A stretch of DNA of 64,000 nucleotides, from positions 2,232,001 to 2,296,000 of the forward strand of contig NC_064652.1 in NCBI RefSeq assembly GCF_001723175.1, in the 5' to 3' direction. This document shows positions 1 to 13,855 of this stretch, piece by piece. Position numbers and translations under genes: made by a program. The DNA comes from Penicillium oxalicum (taxonomy: Eukaryota; Ascomycota; Eurotiomycetes; Eurotiales; Aspergillaceae). Below the pieces are notes generated by a model. The model was not told where the DNA came from. It saw nothing but the letters and a program-made list of their open reading frames with translations, and ran no database searches. Each line of letters starts with the position of its first letter. Position 1 is the stretch's first letter.

Positions 1-33
1 ATCTTGGTATCGTACTAGATGTTTTAAAGCGCG

Positions 34-2744
34 ATGCGGGCAAAGAAAGTCGCTGTCATTGGTGAGTTGGGTCTAGTGGCTTTTCTCAATGTGATATCGG
101 CGAGATTGTACAGCCTTGATCGAGAGTCTTTGATTTTTCTCTTCTTTTTCCCCCTCTCTTTCCTTCATGATTTATCTTTGATCCTTTTTTTGGTTTGAAA
201 AGTAATCTCAGCTCACCAAGGGAAATCATCATGATCAGGAGCTGGCCCCTCAGGACTGGTCACTGCCAAGACCCTCTTGCATGATTCGTCCTGTGGTGCA
301 AGTACCACGACGACGTATCACCCAGTCATCTTCGACACGCGCCAAAAAGTCGGAGGACTCTGGGCAGTTTCATCTGCACAGTCACGGGATCATGATGATC
401 TTGAAGACGATGGGCAGGGGACACCCTCCCACGTGACTCTTGATCCAAACATGAAGACTAACCTGAGTCGTTTCTCTGTCGCCTTTTCCGATCTGTCATG
501 GCAGTCTGCGCTGGGGGGAACAGACTTGCCCATGTTTCCACGGGCGAGAGAGGTCGGGCAGTATCTCGCTGTGTATGCGGAGCGGTATATTCCTGGTTCG
601 TGTCTGAGGTTGGAATCACGGGTGATTCGGACGGAGCGGCTGGTGGGAGAAGATGGAAAGTTCTTTTGGAGGGTGTATTGGATTGATGAGACGCGAGGGT
701 GAGTTTGGAATGACTTTGGATCTTCTTTTTGTTTTTTTTTTTTCTTTTTTTACCCCACTCCGCCAGTCAGTTTTGCTAACGGACACAAAGAAAACAAGAG
801 GTCCGTCAGGGGACAGAATCCGTGCACAACAACCAGGTCAAGGTCGAAGACTTTGATTTGATCGTCGTTGCCTCGGGATACTTTGCTCGTCCGTGGATTC
901 CAAACCTGCCGGGCTTATCAAGCTTCACCGGCCAGGTCCTTCACAGCTCGGCTCTAGGGAGGACTCTGGGGAAACAGTGCCATGTCACCAATCCCTCTAC
1001 TCGCCGGGGACACACGCTGGTGATTGGCGGCAGCATGTCAGGAGTCGAAGCTGCATCGACCCTCGCCCTCCGACAGTCTGCATCTCGACTTTCCGGTGAC
1101 GCGCTAGCCTCTGGTGATTCTCACATTGGACCAAGAATCTACCATGTTCATTCCCGTCCATTTTGGACATTGCCGCTCTGTCTCCCTCATGAACGTTCTA
1201 CCGGAACATCCGCCTTTCTTCCCCTGGACTTGGCCATGTATGACTTAAATCGCCGACCACCAGGCCCGGTAGAATACACGATTGGATCACTTACTGAAGA
1301 AAAAATTGCAAAAACGAGTGATTACTTCCGAACCATCCTGGGGACCGAGTATGAACGATTTGGGCATTCTCCTCCAACTCCTTCTTCTTCTTCTTTTCCC
1401 CAGAACATTGCTGCATCTGCGACCAAACAGACACCATCTCAGCCAGAATGGGTAGCGATTGGAAATGACTATGCCGAATTCGTTCGATCCGGTGATGTTG
1501 AACCCATTCACGGTCGAGTCACATCAATCGATACCACCGAGCTGGAAACAGGCACGGCCTCGGTCAGAATCGAGACGGGGAATGGGCCCAATGTCCTGAA
1601 TAATATAACCTTGATCATCACCGCCACGGGATTCACCCCCTTTGATTCCATATCCTTTCTACCCGCCGAGGTACTATCCAGTCTGGAGATGGACAAGAAT
1701 GACCCTTGTCTTCCCCTGATCCTCGACGGAGGAGGCACGCTACGCTCCGAGATTCCCGACCTGGGATTCGTTGGCTTCTATCGTGGCCCGTACTGGGGTG
1801 TTATGGAAATGCAGGCCCGCTACCTAGCACGGGTATGGGCCGCTGAAGGGACAGCCAGTGAGTATGGAGCCTTTCAGCTTCAGACGAGCCATGAACAAGA
1901 GAAACTGCGAAATCTGAGAAATCCCCATGGTCAAGTGCGCCGCGCCCAGTTTCCCATGGGCGACTATGTGGGATTGATGGAACAATTTGCGAGACATTTG
2001 AAGATGAAGCGGATTTCTCCGAGACTCGGTGATGAAGTATTCAGCGCGGGCCCAGTTGTGCCTGCTCGTTATGTGGTGGGGACGCCGGGATCGGAGACAC
2101 GGCGAACTCTAGACGACTTGTGCGCTATCTTACAGCACGACCATCCGGCGACACAGGCAGCCACGGCTTTGGCGGTATTTCGAGCATTGCAGGGGACATG
2201 GAGCGTTGTCACGTCTACGGGGATGGAAAGTGACACAGAAACAGAAACGCAAACACAAATCGCGAACCGACCCTCCAAAATTGGCAGCGATGAGAGTTCG
2301 GAAACCATGACATTCATCCCGCAATCCCCCTCCCACCCTTTGTACGATCGAGAATACCTTCTTAGGCGATGGCCAAATACTATCGCCACAAGACGCGGTG
2401 CGGTTCCCGACCCGATGAGAGACGGCACGATATTGCGTTTGTCAGAGACCAGTACCATCGCACCGTCAAATTCCCATGTGGAAATTTGTCGGGGAAGACC
2501 CAGCCAAACTACGATCGACGAGGACGAACCACATGCTTGGCGTCTTGAATTAGGTCCGCTGAACCATGGAGAAAAGGATGGGGAGTATGTGGTTCGCGGA
2601 CAGATTGTACCATTCCCGGGGGTCGACCGTCTCAATCCTATGCTCTTGGGAACACCAGGTGAATGTGAATGGACCTTTTTTTTCCACGGAGTCTCGATCA
2701 CCAGATGGGAATATCGTCTGCGGAGAAACCCACAGTGTACATAG
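34..2744 (+). CDS. Flavin-containing monooxygenase with long C-terminal extension
   Basis: Predicted FAD/NADPH-dependent monooxygenase that oxygenates a soft nucleophile (N or S) or a ketone; the substrate is unknown. Three exons fit the reading phases: 34-61, 239-698 and 791-2744, giving about 813 aa. The first splice joins the N-terminal FAD motif VAVIGAGPSG (GxGxxG). Exon 2 carries the FMO-typical VGGLW stretch, and exon 3 carries an FMO-like FTGQVLHSSAL box and the second nucleotide-binding motif VIGGSMSGVEAA. The FMO part ends near residue 560. The remaining C-terminal region (FRALQGTW, then FIPQSPSHPLYDREYL) does not belong to an ordinary FMO and faintly resembles the fungal DUF6314 fold, which I cannot confirm. 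Start chosen because the FAD motif follows directly. It stands alone at the left edge, so a neighbour beyond the edge cannot be excluded. Confidence 0.85.
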
Positions 2745-3493
2745 GAACCCTCCCCCCTTCTCCGAGGAATGTGGTCCCGATGATGAAACAAGAGGCCCCT
2801 CCGGTCTCACATCTCGCACTGTGCAAATCAGATTCAGTCTAGAGCTAAAAAAAAAAAAAAAAAAAAAGTAAACCGATCGCGAATATTGAGGGCAGGAGGG
2901 AGGGGAATCCATCGATCATGTCAAGTGCCATGTCTTCCGGCCCGTGACGTCGGGTGGTTTTTCATTATACAGATCCCGATCGATTTACCCAAAAAGAAGA
3001 AAAAAAAAAGAAAAGTATAGCAGACTAAGAGATGTTCGAGTCTACGCCGTAAACCGAGCAAGCGAGGTTTCCCCTCCCCCTCCCCTCCTTTTTTTTATTT
3101 CTTAGCATTGAAAAGGAAAAAAAAAGAAACAAAAAGCCACTAGGATTCAAATTTACCCTTTGAAAAGTCCAAAAGCCCAATCTGATAATAATGCTTCCAT
3201 TGAAGAGAGAAGAAAGAGAAGAAAGAGAGGGGAAACGGGAGAAAGACCAAACACAAGTTTCGTCCGAGTATCAACAGTGATTTCCCCATTCGGCCAGTTT
3301 TCCGGGACAAGACGAGCCTCTGGACGAGTCCGATCAATCATCTTCGATGCTGTCGATTTGATGGAGGAGGGGCATGTTCTAGAACGCGAGGTGTCTGTAC
3401 AAGAGATCAATGCATCGATCCGAAGTGGTAAGGTTGTCGGGGCTAGGTGTTTATTCTGATTAGGAACCGTGGGTAGACTATGACGGGGGAAAA

Positions 3494-3513
3494 GGGGGGG
3501 GGGGGGGGGGGGG
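3494..3513. repeat. Poly-G homopolymer tract
   Basis: An uninterrupted run of about 20 G on the plus strand just after a short A-run. Runs of this length are prone to slippage and miscounting, so the exact length is uncertain. Confidence 0.8.
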
Positions 3514-5283
3514 ATGACTTGGTAAATCATAAATAATATGTGACGAGTAGATTAAAACTCATGGGTTCTTCTATTTGAAAAAAAGGGGAAAAAAAGTTAT
3601 AGAGTGTTTTTTTTTTTTGCCTGAAATAACCGCTACATCTTTGTCTTTGTATCTGGCTTCTTGATCCTGCTACGCGGGCAGTCTTGTGATTTGGTGCCTG
3701 GGGCCGAGTATATACTCTAGTACTTTACTACTACTTACCATCTCCCTCTCTCTGACTCCCTGCTCCTCCCCGGGGAGATTCCAAAAAAGGCAAAAAAAAG
3801 GTTGAGCTACCATTTCCCCCCTCCCAAGAAGAATGAAATCATCGGCGCAGAGTGGCGTCAGGACTCCCGCCGAGACAAAAATTGAAAACCACGGGTCTGG
3901 CTCGGAACGCGTCTGCCGACCTCATCTATAGGTGTCTTCTTGATCTCCTTGGGTTTGTGTGGCCTTAGGGCTGTAGTCCCAAGGACCTGGTAGAATATGA
4001 TTATGCATAATTCGGGAGACTATAAAGTCGGTACTGTTGGGCACAGTCCCCTCCTCCTCCTCCTCCTCCTCCTCCGGTTGGGTTCCAAAGGGGGAGACCT
4101 CAGTTGTGCTCGTGTGGGCCCTTGGAGGCGTTTGATCTATACTATTATAGTCTGAATCACAAGGCGACATGCATGTTGTACATGTACATGGATTGAGTGA
4201 CGGCGCGGATGATGTCCTAGAAAGTCTGATTATGTCCGGGTCTTCGGACAAGAAAAAAAAAGCCTACCTGTGCCGGTGGAGGAGAGTGGATCGCTCGATA
4301 CTTTCATGGAATACATCTCATAGCCTCATTGCATTATGATCAATAATGGAATTGGAGATAGTGACTCTTTTTTTTTTTTAAAAAAAAAAAAGAGTGAACC
4401 TAGACCCTTCCCCCTCCTTCTCTATGAGAATCAAAGTGCGATCGGAAGGGCTGATAATGTGGTCAGATAACCTTATAGGGAGTCATACTAAAACTCCTAC
4501 GGTTCTCAGTCTCGATCTCGGTCTTGACCCCGGGACCAGCCAAATGCGGCTCTGCTCTGGAACATTCCGTATTCTCTTCTTCTGCTTTTTCTCCTGAAGT
4601 TTATGTTTTTTTTAAAGGTTTGAGAGAATTTGGAATTTGGGTTCGATCGACCGTGGTTATGCGATGCAAAACGCGTATAAATATGGGATTTTGTTAGTGA
4701 CTTATGCAGTTCTTCTCTGGTACTATACCTAAGGTTACCTGGGTAAATGTAGTCATATACAATACCTGCCTACTGGTATGGAGTCAGGATCCATTCGGAC
4801 TGGTGGTCCATTTGAAATGGAGGGAGAGTCTAGACTCTCGACGCCATCGTCCCACTTTGGTCGAATCAGTCGGCGGCGATGCTTCTCCAAAAGGTTGTGG
4901 CTGCGTGGGGAGGTCGTGTGGAGTCCAAGTTGGGTTTCCCATGGCCACGATGCGAGCTCTTTTTTCTTTTCTTTTCTTTTCCATCGCTGGACTTGGGATG
5001 GCTCTGATTACACACTTTCTTTATCGGGGATGGAGGAGGAGGAGGAGGTGCTTTTTCTCATGATGCGCTTCGAATCAAAACTTATAATTGTAGTCTGCTG
5101 CCCATCGGGTTACTGAGATGATTTTCATAAAGAGGTCTTGAGTTGAGTCGGTTTCGACCTCTTCGAACTCTACACTGTAGACTCTACAGTATACTTGATA
5201 CAGTTTTCCTTTTTTTTTTGGATTGTCCATTGACTTCACACCAAACACAAGCAATCTGCCACGCGGCTTCCATTCTGTTATCC

Positions 5284-5306
5284 TCTCTCTCTCTCTCTCT
5301 CTCTCT
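5284..5306. repeat. CT dinucleotide microsatellite in 5' leader
   Basis: A run of CT units ending 14 nt before the preferred start codon of the RING gene. Pyrimidine-rich tracts just upstream of start codons are common in fungal promoters and leaders. It may affect expression, but nothing here shows that directly. Confidence 0.8.
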
Positions 5307-5319
5307 TGGCTCGTCCACC

Positions 5320-6264
5320 ATGAGTTCATCTACAACGATATCCTCATCCTCCCACCGTACAAATTCTCACAGTCATGATACATCCACCTTGACCTTGACC
5401 TCCACCCCTTCTCCCTGGCCCCTCGACCCCATCGCCGAATATCGCGCCTGCGAAGCCATCCAAATCATCCTCACCATCCTTCTCAACCGCCAACTCCACC
5501 GTCGCTGGCTTCTCGAACAACACGCCGTCCAAGATCCACGCTACCGTACAGCTCAACTCTACCATCCCATTCTCCATTTAGAACCAATTCCATCTCTCAC
5601 CAAACCTGCCCTGTTCTCCTCTCCTCTTCCCTCTTCTCCCTCCAGTCACCACCATCATCATCATCATCATCACCACCACCAGCCCAGCCCAGACCTGAAC
5701 ACCCCCTCAACAGAGGACCCCCATCTGCAAAAGACCCTCACAACACTCAAAACCCGCATCCATATCCTTCGCGCCCGCGTCGAAAAGGGCAAAGAACTCG
5801 CCTCGGAGATTGAACGGCGCATGACCATTCCCAAGATCCGATTCCCCACGCACTTTTGTCACACTTGCGTGGTGGATGGGCAATCGGGCGGCGGAGTCGA
5901 GATTTTTGTCATGCGCTGTGGCCATCGCGTCTGTCGGACGTGTTTGATGTTTGGCAGAGATGCGCACGGGGTGTATGAATGTGGACTCTGTTTTCGGAGG
6001 TTTTTCTTGGGGGGGCATGCTTTGGTGGATGGGGATGGTAGAGAAAGGGAGAGGGAGAGGGAACGAAGAGAAAAGGAAAGACGGGCAGAGGATCATTCGA
6101 GGAGGGAGTTGGGGTGGAATGGGTCGGTTAGTGGGCAGAGGAGAGCAGCAGCTTCGACTTCGAATATACTGAGAAAAGTGACACATCGGGGGGAAAGAGA
6201 TTGGCAGGTGTCGGGGAAAGAGGTGGTGGAGAGTAAGGAGGTGTTGATGGCGCCGGTAAGTTAA
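5320..6264 (+). CDS. RING-finger protein with His and Arg-Glu tracts
   Basis: Predicted 314-aa protein. A RING-type zinc finger lies at about residues 186-230: Cys-x2-Cys (CHTC), then CGHRVC (Cys-x-His-x2-Cys), CLMF and a closing CGLC pair. This Cys/His order is typical of E3 ubiquitin ligases, so ubiquitin ligase activity is the likeliest role, but no substrate-binding domain is visible. The N-terminal half has a Ser/Thr-rich leader, a helical segment (ECR-like AIQIILTILLNRQ) and a run of 11 histidines. After the RING there is an Arg-Glu repeat encoded by a GA-rich tract. I start at the ATG at 5320, just after a CT microsatellite; an in-frame ATG 177 nt upstream lies before that repeat and is less likely. 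Single exon, no frame problem. Confidence 0.7.
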   Translation: MSSSTTISSSSHRTNSHSHDTSTLTLTSTPSPWPLDPIAEYRACEAIQIILTILLNRQLHRRWLLEQHAVQDPRYRTAQLYHPILHLEPIPSLTKPALFSSPLPSSPSSHHHHHHHHHHHQPSPDLNTPSTEDPHLQKTLTTLKTRIHILRARVEKGKELASEIERRMTIPKIRFPTHFCHTCVVDGQSGGGVEIFVMRCGHRVCRTCLMFGRDAHGVYECGLCFRRFFLGGHALVDGDGRERERERERREKERRAEDHSRRELGWNGSVSGQRRAAASTSNILRKVTHRGERDWQVSGKEVVESKEVLMAPVS

Positions 6265-6309
6265 AGACTGGGCACTTTTTTCCAATCTCAAGAGCCGGAC
6301 TGTGATGGG

Positions 6310-6312
<3 letters not shown>

Positions 6313-6361
<49 letters not shown>
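6313..6361. repeat. GA dinucleotide microsatellite
   Basis: About 24 consecutive GA units, 50 nt downstream of the RING gene stop codon, so probably in its 3' untranslated region. Open frames on either strand through it (Ser-Leu or Arg-Glu repeats) are artefacts of the repeat. Confidence 0.9.
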
Positions 6362-6363
<2 letters not shown>

Positions 6364-7474
6364 AGTAGGTGACCGACTGGTGCAAAAGTCATACATTAAG
6401 CTTGTATATTATCATCATCAAAATAGCATGGCACGCATGGGCATCTAGATAAAGAGGCATTCGAATTCCCTTGGTGATAACCGGTCCACGATCTCGAGAG
6501 GAATAGGCCATCAGCGAGTAGACTCATCCTCCAAGGCGCCAGGATGATAGGATCAAAGATTGCCTGGAGTCTCTTGACGACAGAGTGTCTTCGGCATCAG
6601 TCGGTAGCAATCAACATGACTGGAATGAAAATCCAAAACCTCTACACCTGATGAGCAATCATCCATTCATACTACATGCAATCCCCTCACCAGGATAACC
6701 CTTCCGGGCCTCATACCCTCGATAGCAAGCTTATCAATTAGTACACAAAGCGAAGACACAGACTTTCCTACAAAGGCATTCAATACCAAAAGAGGTTCAA
6801 ACAAGTTCATCAAACATTCCCAACGCACCATCGGAGATAGCCAAAGGGGACGTTGCAGATTGAGGTATCACAATTCTAAACGGAAGCAAACACGCACGTC
6901 GTGACAACATTAGAGCCCTGGAGCAAGGGAGATCGTGACCTCGGAAAGCAACAGTGGCGAGAAGGGGGAAAAAAAGCAATCATGAAAAACGCCCTCTGTA
7001 TGGATGATTCGCCATGCAAGTCACCGGCATCAGGAAGCAACACGCCCACAAACAAAAAAAAAGAGTTCGGATAGTCACGCGGGCAGAGAGCCTCAGCATG
7101 ATCCGAGCCAAGTAGTATTTCCAACAGTTGTGACAAGACATTATACAAGGAGTTGTCATGAAGAGTTTTGCAGAATCTAGGAACGCGAAGCAAAATGGAC
7201 AGGAAAAAAAAACAAGGCAAAAGAGCCCGGAAAGAAATCGCACAATCATGCAGAATATGGTAATTGTGTCCAAGAAAATGCAGTCCCCGCAAGATTCGGC
7301 GGCGAGAGATCCGTGAGGGCAAAAGCAAGATAGTGATATATCCACGGGCGATATGTGCTTGAATATTCGTGCAAGAGGCGATTTTTTTTCGACAGGACAT
7401 AGAAAGGAGACACGGGGGTGATGAGGGACCGGGAGGACGTCTCGAGTGTGACAAAGGACATCTGACTGGAACTT
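6362..7474. other. Intergenic region between convergent genes
   Basis: About 1.1 kb between the ends of the RING gene (plus) and the DUF3405 gene (minus). It should hold both 3' untranslated regions. I see no gene, tRNA or repeat beyond the GA tract at its left end. Confidence 0.6.
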
Positions 7475-9951
7475 CTACTGTTCCTCGGTCTTTTCTTCTT
7501 CGATTTTGGGTAGTTGACCCTCGTCAATCACCAACTGCACATCCTTCACGGGATGAAGAAGCATCGGTGGTAGACAAAAGCGGCCCTCACCGGCCAGCTC
7601 GTACTGTTCACCCCCGAAATCGTCCACACGAAGTCCGAGCCAGCGGCGCCAGAGATTGGGCGAGAATCCAGCAGAGTAGAACCAGGTCGTGCCTCGAAAA
7701 TTGTGCTCGCGATCGCCAAACACTGATGTACGAGCCCCACCCGAGGCGCCGTTTCGGCCAGCATTAAAGACAGATTCCAGGTATCGTGTCGGCCAGCGGC
7801 GGTCAATGTAAACCGCGTGGGGACGTAAACGGCTTTGAACCCGTGGTGCAGAGCGGTTGTGGCGGGCCACATTTCGGAGAACATGGTATGGCGACGAAGA
7901 CTTGTCTCGCGATGCATCGTGATCAGCAGCTTACGGGATAACCGTGACGCTGTGATGATGGCGGTGCGCCGCGGCGGGCCCTGCCCATTCTCGCGGCGAT
8001 ATCCACTATAATCATCACGAAGCAGCCACGTTGTGCCCTCCGGGTCGTACAGCGGGTTGAACACGATCAAGTCGGCGTCTTCCCCCACGCCCCAAGTGTA
8101 CCGGTCCTTCTCTATGGTCGTGGGCGGGATGCCCTCGCCATCAACCTCAAAGATATCGGGTTCATCGGGTCGCTCAGGCCCCCAAATGGGCTTGTCCCCT
8201 TGTTGATGCAGGCTGGGTGCGTTCTTGTCGCCGTTTGGACCATCGGGGCCGGGCTTGTAGGGACTCCACAGATTGTTGGGACTGTTTGTGCCAATCTCGG
8301 TCTGCACACGGACCATTTGACGGAAGTCCTCCCACGATTCATGCACCGACGGAACATAGAAGCGCGCGTTACGCTCCCATAGTCCCTTGCGGGGCTGCTC
8401 CTTGGCCCAGTTGACCACCTTGTCGAAAAAATGGTACCAGTGGCCCGTGTTGCGAACGTCCATTTCCCAGTTCCAAAAGTAATCATACTCGGGATGCTGA
8501 TAGGCGAACCATTGCATTGGCATGAAAGTGCTACGGTAGACTCCATGAACGGGAAGCCCGCGCGCAAACGTTTCTTCAAGCGCAGGGTAAATGAGAGACA
8601 TTTGTGCTTCTGACCAGAGTGTGCCCATCCCTCGGAACTCCTCGGGGAGGGCCTCATTCAGGACGCGCTCATAGGTCTCATCGTCGGCCCAAATTTGCAG
8701 GTCGTTGCTCTTGACGTGAATCAGGAAGTGCACGGTATACTCGCCGCCAGATTGCAATGCCAACTCGGAGATGACAGATCGCAGGTAGAGGATATCCTCT
8801 GTCGTATACTTGAAATCGTGCCAGGTCCGAATCACCACCGCGGTTCGCGACAAGCGGTCAGATCCGAGTTTGGGCTCCACCTTGCTATCATCTTGGGGCG
8901 TGGGAATTTCAACCTTTGGGATACCCACGGGCATTGCCACAAAGCGATTGAGCCGGGGTTCAGGTAGAGCCTTGAATCGGTGGCGGTTCGCTGCAATGCA
9001 ACGCTGCTGGGCGCTTGACCAGTTCACCTGCCGATAATCAACCGGAGGGACATCCTCCCAGATGGGCTCAATGCCATCGCGATGACCGTCCAGTCCGGCT
9101 CCGCTGCCGCCTTTTTTGACGCCATAGCCCATCCCATACGGGCCCAACCGTCCAAAGCGATCAAAACACATATCATCCCGAATTCCCAACATGGTGTTGG
9201 AACCCATGACGGGGTCCGGAAAGCCCTTGGGCACACCGGGGAACGACTGCAGCTTGGGGACCCGTACCGAGTTCTTTTCGTCCAAGAAGCACTCGCGTTT
9301 CTCGCCGTACTTGGCGATGTATTCCGCCGAATCGTATTGCGGGTATGGGTCGAAGGCTGAGCTCGACATCTTGGGCGCCAATCCTCGAGCATTGAGGTGG
9401 TTTTCGTCAGCCTGCGTGGGAGAGTCTTCTGCCAGCGCCAATCCATCCGCGTTGTCACCAGGATATTCGGGCACGTTCTCACTGCGCTTCACCAGGGTTG
9501 TAAGTCCCCCGTGGTATCGTTTTAAGAAAGGGAAACTTTCCCAGAGTGGAGGTTTGACGGGCTGATTTTTGGGGAGCTCCACCTCCACGGGGGACACCGA
9601 GGAGGATATTGTGAAGCGGAAGAGGGTCAGGATAAAGAGGACAAGGGAGATAAACACGGCAAAACAGAGCCATCTCATGATCCGTTGAGGTACTCGGAAG
9701 CCGATCGGAGGCCTCGTACGACGTCGTGCCGCGCCGCCATACGGTGGGTAGGATATGGAAGAGTGACCGGCTCCAGAGTCGGAGATTTCGTCATCGCCAT
9801 CGCTTTGGTGGTGGTGATGATGATGATTATAGTAGGGCTGGCGGGTATTGAGAGTATTTTTTTCCACGTCGCTGTCTTGGGGGTTATTGCGCGTTGAGTA
9901 CGGAGACGGTTTGCTGTGAGCCGCGGAAGATCTCCTCGCTTGAACCGTCAT
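7475..9951 (-). CDS. DUF3405 type II membrane protein, frameshifted near its 3' end
   Basis: Member of the fungal DUF3405 family, of unknown activity and often suggested to be glycosyltransferase-like. The N-terminus is cytosolic with a His run. One membrane segment at about residues 90-113 (IMRWLCFAVFISLVLFILTL) makes a type II Golgi/ER protein likely. The lumenal part contains WHDFKYT, the aromatic stretch MPMQWFAYQHPEYDYFWNWEMD and a C-terminal IDRRWPTRYLESVFNAG. That last segment is in a different frame from the rest. At 7819-7822 the plus strand reads GGGG where GGGGG would keep the frame (protein ...VYVP then HAVYIDRRW...). No splice sites fit. Without the missing base translation would run on to 7546 in the wrong frame. 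Either a sequencing undercall in a homopolymer or a real late truncation. Start at 9951 is the first ATG before the membrane segment. Confidence 0.85.
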
Positions 9952-11526
9952 CGTGTCGGCACAGGTTTTGTCACCATTGAGGTACGGACTTGAGGGGGCT
10001 TGTGATGATAGCGGGAACTAGTCCAATCGAGAAGTTTGCGGGCACATCTGTTGTCGAAGACTGACGCAGTCACCGAATGTCCGATGGATGGACACAGTGG
10101 AAGAGCACCAGAATAAGAATAGCGAATAGCACCGGAGGGAGCAAGGAGGAAGAGGAGAGGGAGGATAAGTGTCCACGGGGCAGACGAGGACGATCCCGTT
10201 GTTGGGTGTGGGTTGCCGCTTGCGGAGTTTCCAAGGCGAGAGATCGTGTCGGCCAGGCAATTGTCCGTTTAGTGTTGAGTGGGGGGAGGCGGCCAGGTTC
10301 AGGGGAAGAAAAGCGTACTTTGACAATCGGGTCGTTTGCAAACCCACTTGAGTACGTCAATTCGGATAATGCTTGCAAACTGAGCCAGCTGCACCTCCCT
10401 AGGACTCCTGATATCGGTCGACATACAGAAGATGTCACAGACCCTTGTCAGAAAAAAAAAAAGAATCAACACCCCAAGACGAATAGACCTGCGCAAGAGC
10501 AAAAAAGATGAATCACGTGCCGACCTGGAGAGTCTGGCCAGGTCGAAACGCCAAGACCCGGCCCGCCGTGTGAACACAACAGATCGCAAACAATCCGATC
10601 AGAGAGAGAGAGAGAGAGGGTCACGGGGGCAGCAGAGGACCCTGAAACCATGATGAAATGCCACGATCCATAGCTCATCATGTGGAAAATCAGATTGTCC
10701 TATTGGTGATGATTGATGTGCATGGCGTATTTTCGGGTCTCTTTGCTTCCCTTTGTGATGGTAGGTATTCCTCCAGGCCCACCTGGGTCTGGTCGTTTGG
10801 CTTGTAGGAGATGCTCTGACGAGGCCGACTGGTCTAGTCTCGCGAGTTGCAGCCAGCCCCAGCCATCGTAGTCTATTACCTACCGAGTACCTAGTGGAGA
10901 TCTCAATTCGAAGAAACAACTCGGGTCTTCTAGCTACCGGTAACTTGATTCGTGAATCAATCTTGAAGCATCATTGAGCGATCAGAATATCCGGTCCAGG
11001 AGACAAATTTACATTTTGAAAATTCCCCACACGACCAGAAACCTCCCCCCCAGCCAATTTGCCGCGGCTTGCCCCGGTCCCGTTGTCGCGATACAGGATG
11101 AGCGCTCCTCTGGACGCGCAACTTACCTGCAGAATGACTCCGATTACGGGGCTCAAAAGGTCATGGCAAAGCAAAAGGGAGAACCCGCAATTTTGAACAT
11201 GGCATCCAGGCGGAGTCCCAAAAAGAGAAGAACAACAAATGAGGCTAAGGGTAAAGCGAAGAGTAACCAAGCCGTGGAAGACTTCAAACACATAGAGCAC
11301 CGAGAGAAGAAATAAGAAAAAACTCCCACCCAAATGGAGGGTTCACTGGTCCATCCGAAACCGGCGTTGCGCAGAAAACCCCCCGGCCGCCGTCGTCATC
11401 GTCAATCCATCATGTGTAGACTTGTCGTGGTATTTCTCTTGCCCTACTACGTACACGCGTCCCATCTCCAGTCGTCCCCAACGTGAAAAAGATAGATTGC
11501 AAAATCGAATTCGCCGTAATACCCGC
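9952..11526. other. Intergenic region upstream of DUF3405 gene
   Basis: About 1.6 kb between the 5' end of the DUF3405 gene and the 3' end of arfA, both on the minus strand. It should contain the DUF3405 promoter and a leader, plus the arfA 3' untranslated region. A short GA run lies near 10601-10619. The open frames here are short, overlap on both strands and show no domain motifs. Confidence 0.6.

Positions 11527-13855
<2,329 letters not shown>

Larger units (their letters stand above)
2745..5319. other. Gene-poor intergenic region with homopolymer tracts
   Basis: About 2.6 kb without a gene I can defend. It holds many A, T and G runs, including a 21-nt A tract near 2847-2867 and a G tract of about 20 nt near 3494-3513. 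Short open frames exist, for example 3922-4251 on the minus strand, whose run of glutamates comes from a CCT repeat. None has recognisable motifs, splice support or start context, so I treat them as chance. The right end should contain the promoter and the CT-rich 5' leader of the RING gene. Confidence 0.6.

Noticed and set aside
2069..2791. 240-codon open frame on the minus strand opposite the FMO
   Set aside because: It is antisense to well-supported FMO coding sequence and shows no domain motif.
3922..4251. 109-codon minus-strand frame with a poly-Glu run
   Set aside because: The Glu run is from a CCT repeat; no family resemblance or expression signal.
5707..6396. 229-codon minus-strand frame opposite the RING gene
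   Set aside because: Its Ser-Leu repeats come from the GA microsatellite; it is the shadow of the plus-strand RING gene.
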